This document shows positions 37,157 to 47,476 of a DNA stretch of 64,000 bases, one piece after another. Below the pieces are notes generated by a model that was not told where the DNA came from, ran no database searches, and was given only the letters and a program-made list of their open reading frames with translations. The translations under genes and the position numbers were made by a program. The DNA is from Setophaga petechia (Eukaryota; Chordata; Aves; Passeriformes; Parulidae): NCBI GenBank assembly GCA_024362935.1, contig JANCRA010000028.1:5988501-6052500 (forward strand), in the 5' to 3' direction. Position 1 is the stretch's first letter. Each line of letters begins with the position of its first letter.

Positions 37157-40100
37157 TCCTGAACATGGATATGAATTCATGAGTTGGAAGCTTTGGGATG
37201 CCAAGAGTAGAAGCAGCTCCTGATAGTTCCTGCACAGCAGCTCTGCATTCCAGGTACATTAGATATGGAAGTAAAAATAAGGCACCTGGGCTCTCTAAAC
37301 TGTTTCTGGTTTCTCTGCATGAGAAACACAATTTCCAAGGGCTCAGCTCCCATTTAAATAGCAAAACAGACATCCTGGTTTTGCAGATATTATGAAAAAG
37401 ATCCTCTCCCTGCTCTGCATCCTGGCTGTATTTCATTTGGGGCAGCAGAGCTCCATCAATTTGCACAAGCAGGGAGCTTCTGTTTCCAAACAGACCATGA
37501 GCAGAGTTATGACCTGCAAATCAGGCAGAATATCCTTGGCTCTGTTTCAGGATGCAAATACTGCTTTTTCTCTTAGAAATATTAAAATGGAATGATCTAG
37601 TGAGGAGGTCTTTTCTACCTACTTTGGTTATGGGTCTTTTGAGAGATTATCTTGACTATCAAGTAGCTTTTAGTGTTTATCAGTGACCACAAGATCAATT
37701 TGCACTCTTAGAAAATAAATACAATTCTTGCTTACAGTAAAAATCAAATGTGCAAGTATGGAGGAAAAGAAGAGAGAGCAGGATTAATAAATTACAATTG
37801 TTAGCAAGCACTAACATGTATCGAAAATGGCAAATTCTCTGGAGTACAGCTGAGCTTCTTTTATTCAGGTCAATGACTCTTTTTGTGATTCTCTCCTCTC
37901 AAAAAGAGCATTTTTCAATGATTTATGTATAATAATCTCCACATCAGCATACCGTATTTTTCACTATTTGTTTGTTAAACATGCAGCAAGGATCTCACAC
38001 TGAAGCCCTTAGCCTTGAAAATCCAACCGGGATAAAGGCATAAAAAGATACATATAAAATAGAAATATTTATTACTGAGGCTGATGTTTATGATTTGACA
38101 TGTAGGTAAGGGGGAAAATACGTCATTTTAGATTGCTGAGTTAAGGCTTTAATGGTGTGGCTTTCAGACAGATACGTGAGGGCTGTTTATTAAGCAAAAA
38201 TAAAAATAAAAATCACCCATTCACAGGCCACCAGAGCAGGAAACTGCAGTAAGTGTTGCAAAAGCAGCTTGTCATTGGTCTGTGGCAGTGCTGGCTGCTC
38301 CAGCCTGCAGGAGTCAGAGCTGGACAATTAAAAAAAAAAATTAAATTTTATTTAAATGGTTCAGATGACTCGAATCAGTTCAAACAGAATTGCAAGTTGT
38401 TGGGTTCAGGGTGGATTTTTCAGGACTGAATTCTATCGTGGCAGATTTTCAGCCATCTCTGCTCCTGTCCTTCAAAGTCCCCACCCACCACCACCCCCCA
38501 AGTGCCTGTTTCAAGTGCTGACGTGCTGATTTCTTGGAAAAAAACCCAAAATAAAATTCAGGTGTCCACTTGTTTGAAGTCCCATGTATTCCAAAGTGCT
38601 GTCATCCAGCCTAAGAGCAGACAGAGCTCTGTGACAAAAAGGTGATAATTCCCAACAGTGAATCAGGAGGCTGAATTATTACCTGAGGTAAAGGCTGAGC
38701 ATTTGTTCCTTTGTTTTAAATCACCAGTTTTTCCATAGGAACATCTCTCCCCAGGCTGGAGAGCTCCCAGGGAATCTCACACGATCCCAAATCACTCTGC
38801 ACAATCCCACCAGTAAATCCATATCTGGGGTAATTCTCATTTTCCCTCAGAAGATGTGAGAAATGCAGAAGCCACATATGGGAATTCTGCACTGGGAAAA
38901 ATAGCACCACATGTGAATAGTGACAGCATTTTATAGGTTATAATTTGTTATAGAAAATATTCCAATAATTTTTATTATTTGATTGACAGGTGAAAATCCC
39001 AGCAGATTGCTATTTCAGTGTGAATTATGTTTTTTACCAGGTCATACCATACATGTTCCCTGCTGATGTAGAGGATTCCATTGTCTTTTCTGTCAGTACA
39101 AAAACTCCACCAATATTAATTCAATTTTCAAATCTGAGGGGGCATGGACAGACCCTACACAGAGAGGGGGAAGGAGGGGGACAAATCAATAGATAAAAAA
39201 TCAGATTTCCAGTATTTCTCAGCTAACAGGTCTGTCCCACCCTGGCCAAGACTTTAAAGGCAACCAAGCCTTCTCACTAGAGCTGTATTCTCAAAATTGA
39301 CTGGGTACTTAGTAGGCACTGAAGTCCATAAATATTTCACAAGGAAAAGAATGCATTTCCCAAGCATTGACTAGCTACATATATTATTTATATGAAACCA
39401 TAACTTAAGTTGAAAAACAATAAATGCTTCAACAACAGACCTGTTCACAACCTACTCCATTACTAAGTAAAGTAGGCTCTGCCTGCTCCTGAGGATCCTG
39501 TAACTATGCAGAAATTCACTGAGACCTGCACAGAAACCCCACAAAGGTGCAGGATGAGATTGCAGTCACTGCACCAACACAAATTAACTTGAAATTACAT
39601 GGACAAGAGATTACAAGATGCTGAAAACCATTTACATTTCATATTTGTGTTGCACTTATGCTCGTGTTTGAGGTTAGGTCTCCCACTCTAAATAAGGGCA
39701 GGGAAGGCACAAGAAGGGAGAGGTGTTACCTCCCTTTCCATACCCAAACCATCAGAGTTCAGGGAGATAAAGGACTCCATTTTCCACCACCATGGCCATT
39801 AATCAGCAGCCTTTTCCAGAGGAAAAAGGTGCTACAAAAAAAAAATATGTGGGTCAGAAAAACCAGAGATTACAGATTCCACATTGATGCCAAAAGACTC
39901 CTGAAGGTCTGGGAATTGCACTGAGACTTTCTACTTCCCAAACAACTTAGCTACAAAACTCCCCCTTCTTGGTGAAGGATCTTCAGACAGGTTTTTAAAT
40001 GGCTGCTTTGTCATTCAACCTGTTCAACCCCACAGAGGAGCCCTCTCAGAGGAGGTGTAACAGACTAATGCTCTTTTGCCTGAAGCACTCATAACATTAA

Positions 40101-43100
40101 TGGAAGTTAATTCTGCTGGTGGAAAAGGTTTAAGTGAGTTTTGCTAGCTCATAACCACAGCTAGGGAGAAGGGGAAAAGCTTTTGGAGCTAGTGGATCCA
40201 AGATGTAGGCATTACCTCCACCATTTACCACTCAGCTGGCAGCTAATGGCCCATGTATAAACTCAGGATGAAGGTGGGTAAAATAAATTGCATTCTTTGG
40301 AACAACCATCTCTTCTTTCACTGGCACAGAAAAAACCCATCCAAAATGCACCCTGGAAAGCTATTTTGAGTTTGTTCTTTTGGCAAGACACAGAAAGTGC
40401 CAAGATAAAGTCAGTCAATTCAGTATTGTGGAGGGAGGGGAAAAGGCAATAAAAACAGTGGAAGCTCTGAAGACAAGACTCACCTCAGTGCAGACAGCAA
40501 GAGGGATATTTATGCACTATTTATACCACTCCAAGTGCAAATTTTGCCTTGCATCGATTACAATTCACATCTCAAAGATCTTTCTGCAGCTCTGGCATAA
40601 TTCTAATAATGCAGAGGCTGAGGGAAAGGGAAGCTGCAGCCACTTTGGGCAGGATCAGCTGGCACACCCCTGTCCCCTCACAGCCCAGAGTGTCACACAC
40701 ATCCTGACAAACACCCAGACAGAGCAGGCTGGAGGCTGCAGCACGACAGAGGCTGTGTGAGCAACAGAGCATTCCCAGGCATTTCCTTCTTGTTCCCTGG
40801 CTCTGCCTCCATGCCCTGCTCTCAGTAGAAGTGGGAGGGTTTGGGGTGCTTGGTTTGGCAGTGATGTGCTGGGGCCAGGCCCTTGGCCAGTGTCAGGGGA
40901 AGGAAGTGCATCAGGGGATGTCTGGCTGATGTTGTGCCACCCCTGTGATCACCAAGGCAGGAGGGTGTCCCTGCAGTCCCTCCAGAGCTCCCAGTGACTG
41001 TGCAGCCATGGCAGGAGTTAGGCCTGGCCCAGGTCCCCAGCCCAGCTGAGCACAGCTCTGAGCAGTGAAACCCACCCACTTATTACAGCACTGCTGGCTT
41101 CTGTGGCAGGTGAGAACTAATGCAGTGTGCTGGGTCCAAGAGCCCTCAGCAACAGACAGGAAGAGAAATAACTTTGGGAAAGGGGGTGATGACAAGCAGA
41201 GACTTGTGGAAACTGACTGGAAGGATCAGGAGTCTGCACACCCAGCTCCCCCCACTCCTAGAGCAGCCAAAAAGCATCCCCACCATCAGAGCATCACTGC
41301 TCTCTGTGCTCCATTTCCCCTTGAAAAGGCATTTTGGGGAAGTTCTGCTTTGGCTGAAAGAACCAACTCACCCTCAACACCTGCTCCTTCCAAGGCTTCT
41401 CCAAAGAGGATTTCTGGTAGCACCATGAAGATATGCCCATCCCTGTGCTCCACTAAAGCCAGACTCCACAAGTTCTTTGCCCCAGCAAGCTGAAATTATC
41501 AGGAGGCAGAGACTGACAGACCCCTTTGAAAGCATTATTCAGCCCTGTGATCCCAGACAGTGCCCTAAAAGATTGGAATGGACACCCAGCTTGGCCTCAC
41601 ACAATTCCAGCACTGACCACAGCTCCAGGAGGTGATTCCCTCTGGTTTCTGCAGCACTAAGGTACCAGTGAGCATCCTGCAGACCTGAGTCAGGGCATGG
41701 AGCAGCTCCCAGGAATATGCTGTGTGCAGGATGTTGGTATCCAAGTGATCCCAGTGCTCAATCCCAGCTGATTCCACACCCAGCACAGAGGATGAGAGTA
41801 GGACTGTGTCCAACCCAACCCCTGTCCACACCAGTCTCAGGCAGGTGTGGATTTGCACAGGCTGCTTGTGAACCCATCACAACAGTGGGAAATCACATCC
41901 AGCTCTGTCACTCTCAGGGCTCACACTATAAAACCTTCATTGCTCCAATCCGTGAAGCAAAATGACAAATGGCTCCAGTCAAAAGCTTACAGGCAGGACC
42001 TAAATCTTCCACCACCCCCTTTCTGCCTGAATTCATTTTAGGTGTTCTGTGAGATAAATTGAATTTTGCATTCTTCCAACTGCAAAAATAGATTGTTCAA
42101 GCTATTAAAATAAATATATGAAGAAAAAAATTGAGAACATGAAAAAGAAAGGAAATATTAGTGTAGTCAGAAGTCAGAGTCATGCTAAAGAATCCCAGTG
42201 GTACTGAGATACCTCTGCTATATTTCTGCAGGGGCAGCAAGGAAGAAAGAAAATAAAGGAAAAAAAAAAAAAAAGAAAAATCCTACACCTTTTCAAAACT
42301 CTTTTTTGAACAGAGTTTAAGGTTAAAATAAAAGCAGGTGTCATAGCTTTGGTTGCACTGCACCAGCTCACTGACTTCAGTGGGAGCAAGGGCCAAAATT
42401 TTTTAATCTTCTGCTTATAGCTCCAGGTGCTGTGGGGCATCCCCTGAGCAGTGTGGGGGCTGTTCCTGAGTTACAGGTTTTGCCCAGCTTGGTTATGGTT
42501 CTGTTCTCCAAGCAGCCTTCCTCCTCCCTCCCCAAGAGGACTCAAAACATCATTTTTCTCTAACTGGCCAAGTTCAGTCCTACACAGAAGACACAAGAAA
42601 ATCTGAATTGTCCAGAAGGCTGTGGTTGGATGTCCCAGGAGAGGGGCTGGAGCTGTCCTGGTCCCTCAGTCACCATTGCCTCCTTTCACATCCCTTCACA
42701 CTGGTTCATGGATTTACCTTCCACCAACACCACAGTGAGAAGTTCTACACTCCTCAAGAAGTGAAAGCCAAAACTTCCAGATACCAAAGCTCCAGAGGCT
42801 AAAACTGAAGAATTGATACCTACATGTTTGTATAGCTGGGCCCCTGACACTGTAAAGCAGCAATTACCATTTTTTTGGGGTCTTCCATCACCTCTCACCC
42901 ACTAGACCAGTTCTCTTGGGTCAGCCCCTCTGACCTGTTTAGTAAAATATTTTTTATTCTGACAGTTGCAGATCAAGCTCAACTGGATCTATTTACCAGA
43001 CTCGGAGAAGAAACTCTTGAAAGATGAAGATACTTTAAATTTAGGCATCTGATTTTTTTTTCTTAGAGAAAAATATTTTTAAGTTGATGTTTCATTTCAG

Positions 43101-43836
43101 ATCAAATAAAACATTTCATTCCACTTAAAGTTTTTATTGATTTTTTTTTTATTCAGCCAGCAAACCAAAAAATTATTATCAATTATTTCCACAGTGCTGC
43201 TTAGATTTGGGCACCAAACAGATTTCAGTGCAGACAAAACCCAAACAAGTGCTGTGTTGCTAACTCTGACCAGCTTACTCTTAGTTCTGCAATAGTGGAT
43301 TTTTTTAAAGCTCCAGCTTCTTGAATCATATGATTCTGTGAATATCTCAGCTTGCTTTCCCACTGAAAGTAGAGGCCTGACAATTTGAGTTGCAAACATA
43401 AACTCACATTTAGTGAAGCACTAAATGCCCCAAACAAGCAAAACATCTGTTTCTCCATCTTACTGATTTTAAAGCCAATCTTGTCATATAGGACAAGTAT
43501 TATTTGTGATTTTTGAACTCTTATGGTAGAAACTACTGTAAATTACATCCCAGGAGCTATTTTAGAAAGAAATCCCCATCCCTGGGGCTTTTGACCCTTC
43601 TCTGTTCTTGGCCTTCTCCCCTGTGTTTTGGGGAAGGAAACCATCAGGCAGCTCAGCCCAAACCCGTACAAACTGCAAGAGTTAATTTGGTGCAATGTAT
43701 CTGAGTGTAGTAACTGATTACATTTTTCCCCAAAGGAAACTTCAGTTAATTTGGTTAGTGACTCATATGCCAGGCTGCCAATTACAACACAGATGATTAC
43801 ACACATAAATTCACGTCGGAGTGGCTCAACGATCAC
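37157..43836. other. Gene-free single-copy sequence
   Basis: About 6.7 kb with no recognisable gene. Contents include an A-rich/T-rich stretch at 38329-38358, a C-rich run at 38480-38500, a poly(A) run at 42259-42273, a decayed CACTGACTTCAGTGGGAG motif at 42369-42386 and a possible old repeat at about 43285-43345. Frames of up to 142 codons at 41065-41493 lie in GC-richer DNA, overlap frames on the other strand, and have no domain. Confidence 0.55.
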
Positions 43837-43901
43837 AGGGAGGGGGGAAAAAAAAGAAAAAAAAGGAAAAGAATAAAGAAGAAGCAGAAAGGGGAAAAGG
43901 G
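43837..43901 (+). repeat. Polypurine tract
   Basis: Sixty-five bases with only two pyrimidines (T at 43874 and C at 43885), moving from G-rich to A-rich and back to G-rich. Such tracts can form triplex DNA. Overlapping frames give Lys/Glu runs on one strand and Phe/Leu/Ser runs on the other, and are not genes. Confidence 0.9.
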
Positions 43902-44720
43902 CTCCCCTTTACCTTCCTGGTGCTGGGGGTGGATAAGAGCCCTCCCTGCAAGGTCCTGGGTGCCCGTGCAGGTCTCTGGAGAAGGAGTGCCAAAAGCTGT
44001 GAGACTGGGACGTGCCATCCCTGCAGTGGCAGGGTCTGTAGCTTTCCATTTGGGATTTTCACTGCAGAAATGTGTGGCACGCTCTCTAAAAGATTATTTG
44101 CCAGTATCGTTAGAGGAATCCATACACAAAGAGAGCAGGAAGGAGGTTAAATGAGCAGTGCTTGGCAGTACATCAGTAAATCGTTTAAAGATAACCTGTG
44201 CATACCAATACCCTAAAAAAAAAAGAAATCCAATTAAAGTAACTTATTGCAAACCCAGTCCCATTTTTGAAGTGCTTTATATTCCTAAGGAGGAGTGGGA
44301 GAGGGAGAGGAAAGAAACAGGACAAGGAGTGAGAGTCTGATGCTATCACATGAGGGGAGCCCAGACTGGGGATGGGAAAAGAATTCCTACATGCCTCATC
44401 AATGGGGATCGATACCAAGGGGGTTGGCCAGGCTCCTGAATACATATATTCAGAGAAAATGAGATTTTGCACTTAAAAGCAATAGGAAGTTCTGACATTG
44501 GTGGCAAGCGTAGGAGGAAGAAGGTTTTCTTTTATCTTAAAAGAAAGATACTTCACTGGCCTCAAATGTGTTTCTAGCTAGACATCCCTGCAGATAAACA
44601 GCTGCATGCATTTCCTGCAGCCAGGGTAAGCAGGCTGCAATGGGGGAATTCGTGCAGCTCCTTGCTGAGGAGGTTGAAATCCTTTACAAACAGTAATTAA
44701 GCTTCGTGGCACCAGGGTAC
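43902..44720. other. Gene-free single-copy sequence
   Basis: No gene recognised. The part adjoining the polypurine tract is moderately GC-rich; the rest is ordinary. Chance frames are present on both strands without domains. Confidence 0.55.
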
Positions 44721-44850
44721 TATTATACCAGTTTTACAAGGGAATAAAAAGAATGTGGCAGCAAAGTGATTTGCCCAAGGTCATCCAGCAAGTGAGTGGT
44801 AGAACCAAGTACTTCATGCAGATTCCTGGTCTCCCACCTCACCTCTCACC
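44721..44850 (-). mobile_element. MIR-like SINE relic
   Basis: The plus strand contains AGTTTTACAAGGGAATAA, then AAAGTGATTTGCCCAAGGTC, ATCCAGCAAGTGAGTGGTAG, AACCAAGTACTTCATGCAGA and TTCCTGGTCTCCC. This follows the antisense MIR core well (TTTTACAGATGAGGAAAC, AAGTGACTTGCCCAAGGTCA, CACAGCTAGTAAGTGGCAGA, ...CCCAGGTCT). The element is therefore on the minus strand. It predates birds and carries no coding capacity. Confidence 0.65.
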
Positions 44851-45324
44851 AGCACAAAAGCTCCCTACCTTGGCTTTTATTAAATAACCATTACAAAATG
44901 TATTAATTTTAATTTGGAACTATGTAAATTGACTCTTTCCCAAAAGACAGCAATTGGCTGTTAAATAAATACCGAGTGATTATTGCAATCATATTTGCTG
45001 ACGAGTGGATCATCAGTGTAATGTGCTGGGTTCAATAAAAAGGTTATTGCCTGTCAAATAAACATGATGAGCAGAGTCTGGACTGACATGGGACAAATCC
45101 AACAGTCACTGGCTTTGGTTGGAACTTCAGCTGCTCAGCACCTTTTAGAGGCTGAGTTCAAGTGTTTTTTGCAATATGTAGAGAGAAAACTGGTGCTGCC
45201 AAATCAGCTCTAACTCCATTAGCAAGATGACCTGAGGTCAGATCCTGGCACCCTAAACTTGGCTGTGAGAGTAGTTCAGCCTCCCTGATTTCTGTAAAAA
45301 CAGCTCAGTGTGCAATGATGTCCT
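44851..45324. other. Gene-free single-copy sequence
   Basis: No gene or repeat recognised between the MIR-like relic and the nuclear mitochondrial insertion. Confidence 0.55.
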
Positions 45325-45488
45325 TAACAAGGGTAAAAGTAGTAGAAATAATTCCTGTAGTATGAAAGGTGAGGGTGGTGGTAGGAGATTGTAGTTGGGT
45401 GGTTCATGGTAGGGGGAGGAGGAGGGCGATTTCTAAATCGAACAGGAGGAAGAGGATGGCTACTAGGAAGAAGCAGATTGAGAAGGGG
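45325..45488 (-). pseudogene. MT-ND3: NUMT: fragment of mitochondrial ND3
   Basis: The minus strand of 45366-45488 translates without a gap as the central-to-C-terminal part of NADH dehydrogenase subunit 3, a membrane subunit of respiratory complex I. Visible pieces are [24 protein letters not shown], then LPW and TTQLQSPTTTLT. The family motif [13 protein letters not shown] is intact. The Trp codon is TGA (plus positions 45404-45406), which is tryptophan in vertebrate mitochondria but stop in nuclear code, so the copy cannot be a nuclear gene. A Cys codon (TGC) sits where bird ND3 usually has Arg, consistent with C-to-T decay of CGC. After TTTLT the match weakens but seems to continue with small indels to about 45325. 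It begins sharply at 45488. The 97-codon plus-strand frame 45369-45662 runs antisense to it and is spurious. Confidence 0.92.
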
Positions 45489-45536
45489 ATTTTTAAACTT
45501 TTTAAACTTTTTTTACTTTTTAAAACTTTTTTAGTC
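45489..45536. repeat. AT-rich TTTTTAAAC repeat beside the NUMT
   Basis: Imperfect copies of TTTTTAAAC or TTTTTAAAAC follow one another directly after the ND3 homology stops. This sharp change of composition marks the insertion edge. Whether it existed before the insertion or grew as filler cannot be told from one genome. Confidence 0.8.
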
Positions 45537-45888
45537 CTAAGTATAAAAGGACGGGATGTTTTTAGGATTAGTGTTAAATTAAATGCAGAAGAAAATGCTT
45601 GTGTTTTTAGTGTATCTCAGCAGAAGGAGAGAGCTGTAAATACAGCTGAATGGTCAGATTAGGTCTTTCAGAGAGAAGGCCTGCACAGAGATGAAACTAT
45701 TTTAAGTTGCCCGTTTCTTTTGTGTTTTTCCAGAGCATGAGATTGTAAGAACAGTATTTGTTCTCCATCAGCTAAGGATGCATCCAAAAAGCCCCTGTAC
45801 CCTGCAGAACTGCTTGTCACTGTCGGCCACGCACTGAGGCAAGCACCTTGCTGGAAACTACACCCACTGTTTTCCAGGGTGCTTCTCT
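45537..45888. other. Gene-free sequence before the CpG island
   Basis: No gene recognised. CpGs are rare until about 45820, where they start to rise towards the island. Confidence 0.55.
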
Positions 45889-46272
45889 CTCCCGGAGGTG
45901 TGCAAGGACATGATCCCGGTATGCGATCCCGGTAACCCCGCGAGCATCGCTGCTGCTGCAGCCCGTCCGCTCCTGCAGAGCCGCACCGCGCTGCTCTGCG
46001 GCCGCTCCTGCCGCTGTTCAGGGAGCATTTCTCCCTTCCCGGGCTGTGGCAGAGGCCGGGCGGCCCGGGCAGTTCCCAGGGACGGCACTAGGTGGTGGCA
46101 GGCCGCTGGCGAGGAGCGGCGTGGCGAGCGGGGCCGCCAGCGAGGCGCTGCGGCAGCGCCGGCCCCGCGCTCCGGGGAGAACGGGCTTGATTTAAAGGCC
46201 GAATGTCTCCCATTTAAAGGCCTGATGTCCTCCCGCACGCCGGCACACGGGACGAGCTGTACCGCTCGGAGA
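45889..46272. promoter_or_regulatory. CpG island, probable promoter
   Basis: I counted about 45 CpG dinucleotides by eye in about 380 bp, against few elsewhere in the window, with a clearly raised GC content. This meets the usual idea of a CpG island and implies the DNA is kept unmethylated in the germ line, as at promoters. It contains a GC box (GGGCGG at about 46059), a palindrome GGCGCTGC-G-GCAGCGCC at 46144-46160, and a tandem pair of TTTAAAGGCC-containing units at 46190-46234. No coding exon is recognised beside it, so the gene, its direction and its start site are unknown. Frames across it on both strands (45858-46238 minus, 45898-46341 plus) encode Arg/Ala/Gly-rich peptides typical of GC-rich non-coding DNA. 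Confidence 0.8.
46190..46234. repeat. 22-23-bp tandem pair in the CpG island
   Basis: Two adjacent copies: ATTTAAAGGCCGAATGTCTC plus CC, then ATTTAAAGGCCTGATGTCCT plus CCC. Each carries a TTTAAA core that could serve as a TATA-like element at the right edge of the island. Regulatory function is inference. Confidence 0.85.
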
Positions 46273-46815
46273 GAACAATTCTTACCATTCTTATCTGCAG
46301 ACCTTCGCAGGGTGTTCTTTTCCCCGTTAATGTTTCCTTAAAATAGTTACTTTTTTTTTTTCCCTCCCCTCCCTCTCCCCTCCGTTTGGGGTTTTGCTGC
46401 TGGAACCGGCTGAATGGAATTTTAGGAAATGCAGGCTCTGCTTGGTTTCAGGTTGGAAAGTGTGGAATGCATCCTCTGTACCATCCGCGCTCGCACAGGC
46501 CAATTAGAATGTTAATAATAATTAAGTGTCTTACTCCTAAGACGCTCCTACACAGGGGAATGCTAAAGTGCCAGTCAGCTCGTTTGTTCCGTGCAGGCAG
46601 ACACCTCTCCAGACCTCGTGTGTTTGCTAAGGGAGCGGAGCGATCCCAGCTCCGGCCAATCTGATTCCAGATGATCAGCTCAACAAACAAATTAGAGCAG
46701 CCGGCAGAAAGAAACGTGCACCAGAAAAAAAAAGTCCAGCTGTGGCAGCTGAGCTCTACCTTTCACCTCCAACTGAGCCACGGCAAATAAATACAGGGCG
46801 AACCCTATAAATTTC
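46273..46815. promoter_or_regulatory. CpG-island shore
   Basis: CpGs remain more frequent than background, for example CCGCGCTCGC at about 46486, GGAGCGGAGCG at about 46632, and CTCCGGCC at about 46651, before falling away by about 46810. A pyrimidine-rich run lies at 46350-46383. GAACCCTATAAATTTCC at about 46801 includes a TATA-like CTATAAAT. The 92-codon plus-strand frame 46386-46664 and the 80-codon minus-strand frame have no domain I recognise. This could hold a 5' exon of a non-coding or coding transcript, but nothing decides it. Confidence 0.5.
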
Positions 46816-47429
46816 CAGTGTGCAGGGGTTTGTGGGAGTCTTTATCTGGCTTTGGTTCACACGCTTCAAAGCAGCTCCATTTCAGATTTGAGATAATCCC
46901 CTAATTAAACACAAACTCAAGCCTTAAGCTGCATATCATCTGATTTCTACCCCAAAAATCAGAGCTGGGCACAGAATCTAGAGCTGCTGAGCCTGTTCAG
47001 CTCTGTTACATTGGGGTGGACAGCAAGGGCTGGCCCAGAGGTCGCTTCCATCTATGAGAGCCACGTGAGTCCCACCTTGCCCAGCTCCCAGGAGTGCTGC
47101 AGGCTGGCTCACAGCTGACCACAGCGTGCTGTGATTCACAAACTCAGCCTTTCAGATGCTTGCAGGCAGCTACAGCCTTTGGTGGGCAAGGAGACAGGAG
47201 CTTAGCAAGATTTGGAAGAATTCTTGCTTTTCAGGGAACATCCAGGAGGGAGCTGGGAAGAAAAGCTTGGATAGGATACAGTTCTCATGAGCAGAACCTT
47301 TTGAGAGACTCTGAAGAGTTCTGGAGTTTAACAGTACCTGGCTAAAGGGAATGAACTTAGAATGTTTCTGATATCAGAAATGTTATGGCTACCTTTCACC
47401 CAAAGCTCTACTTTCAGAAAAAAGGAAAC
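46816..47429. other. Gene-free single-copy sequence
   Basis: No gene or repeat recognised; composition returns to the window's norm. Confidence 0.55.
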
Positions 47430-47445
47430 AAAAAAAAAAAAAAGT

Positions 47446-47476
<31 letters not shown>
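47430..47476. repeat. Poly(A) and (TA)n tract
   Basis: Two A runs of about 14 separated by GT, followed by TA repeats. No retrotransposed sequence could be recognised upstream, so this is listed as simple low-complexity DNA. Confidence 0.95.

Noticed and set aside
45369..45662. A 97-codon plus-strand frame with many Arg/Lys residues
   Set aside because: It is antisense to the ND3 nuclear copy and then runs through the AT tract.
45858..46341. Arg/Ala-rich frames on both strands over the CpG island
   Set aside because: High GC removes stop codons. Both strands are open at once and neither product resembles a known family.
47430..47476. A poly(A)/TA tract as a retrotransposon tail
   Set aside because: Upstream sequence matches no retroelement I recognise, and the tract is a mix of simple repeats.
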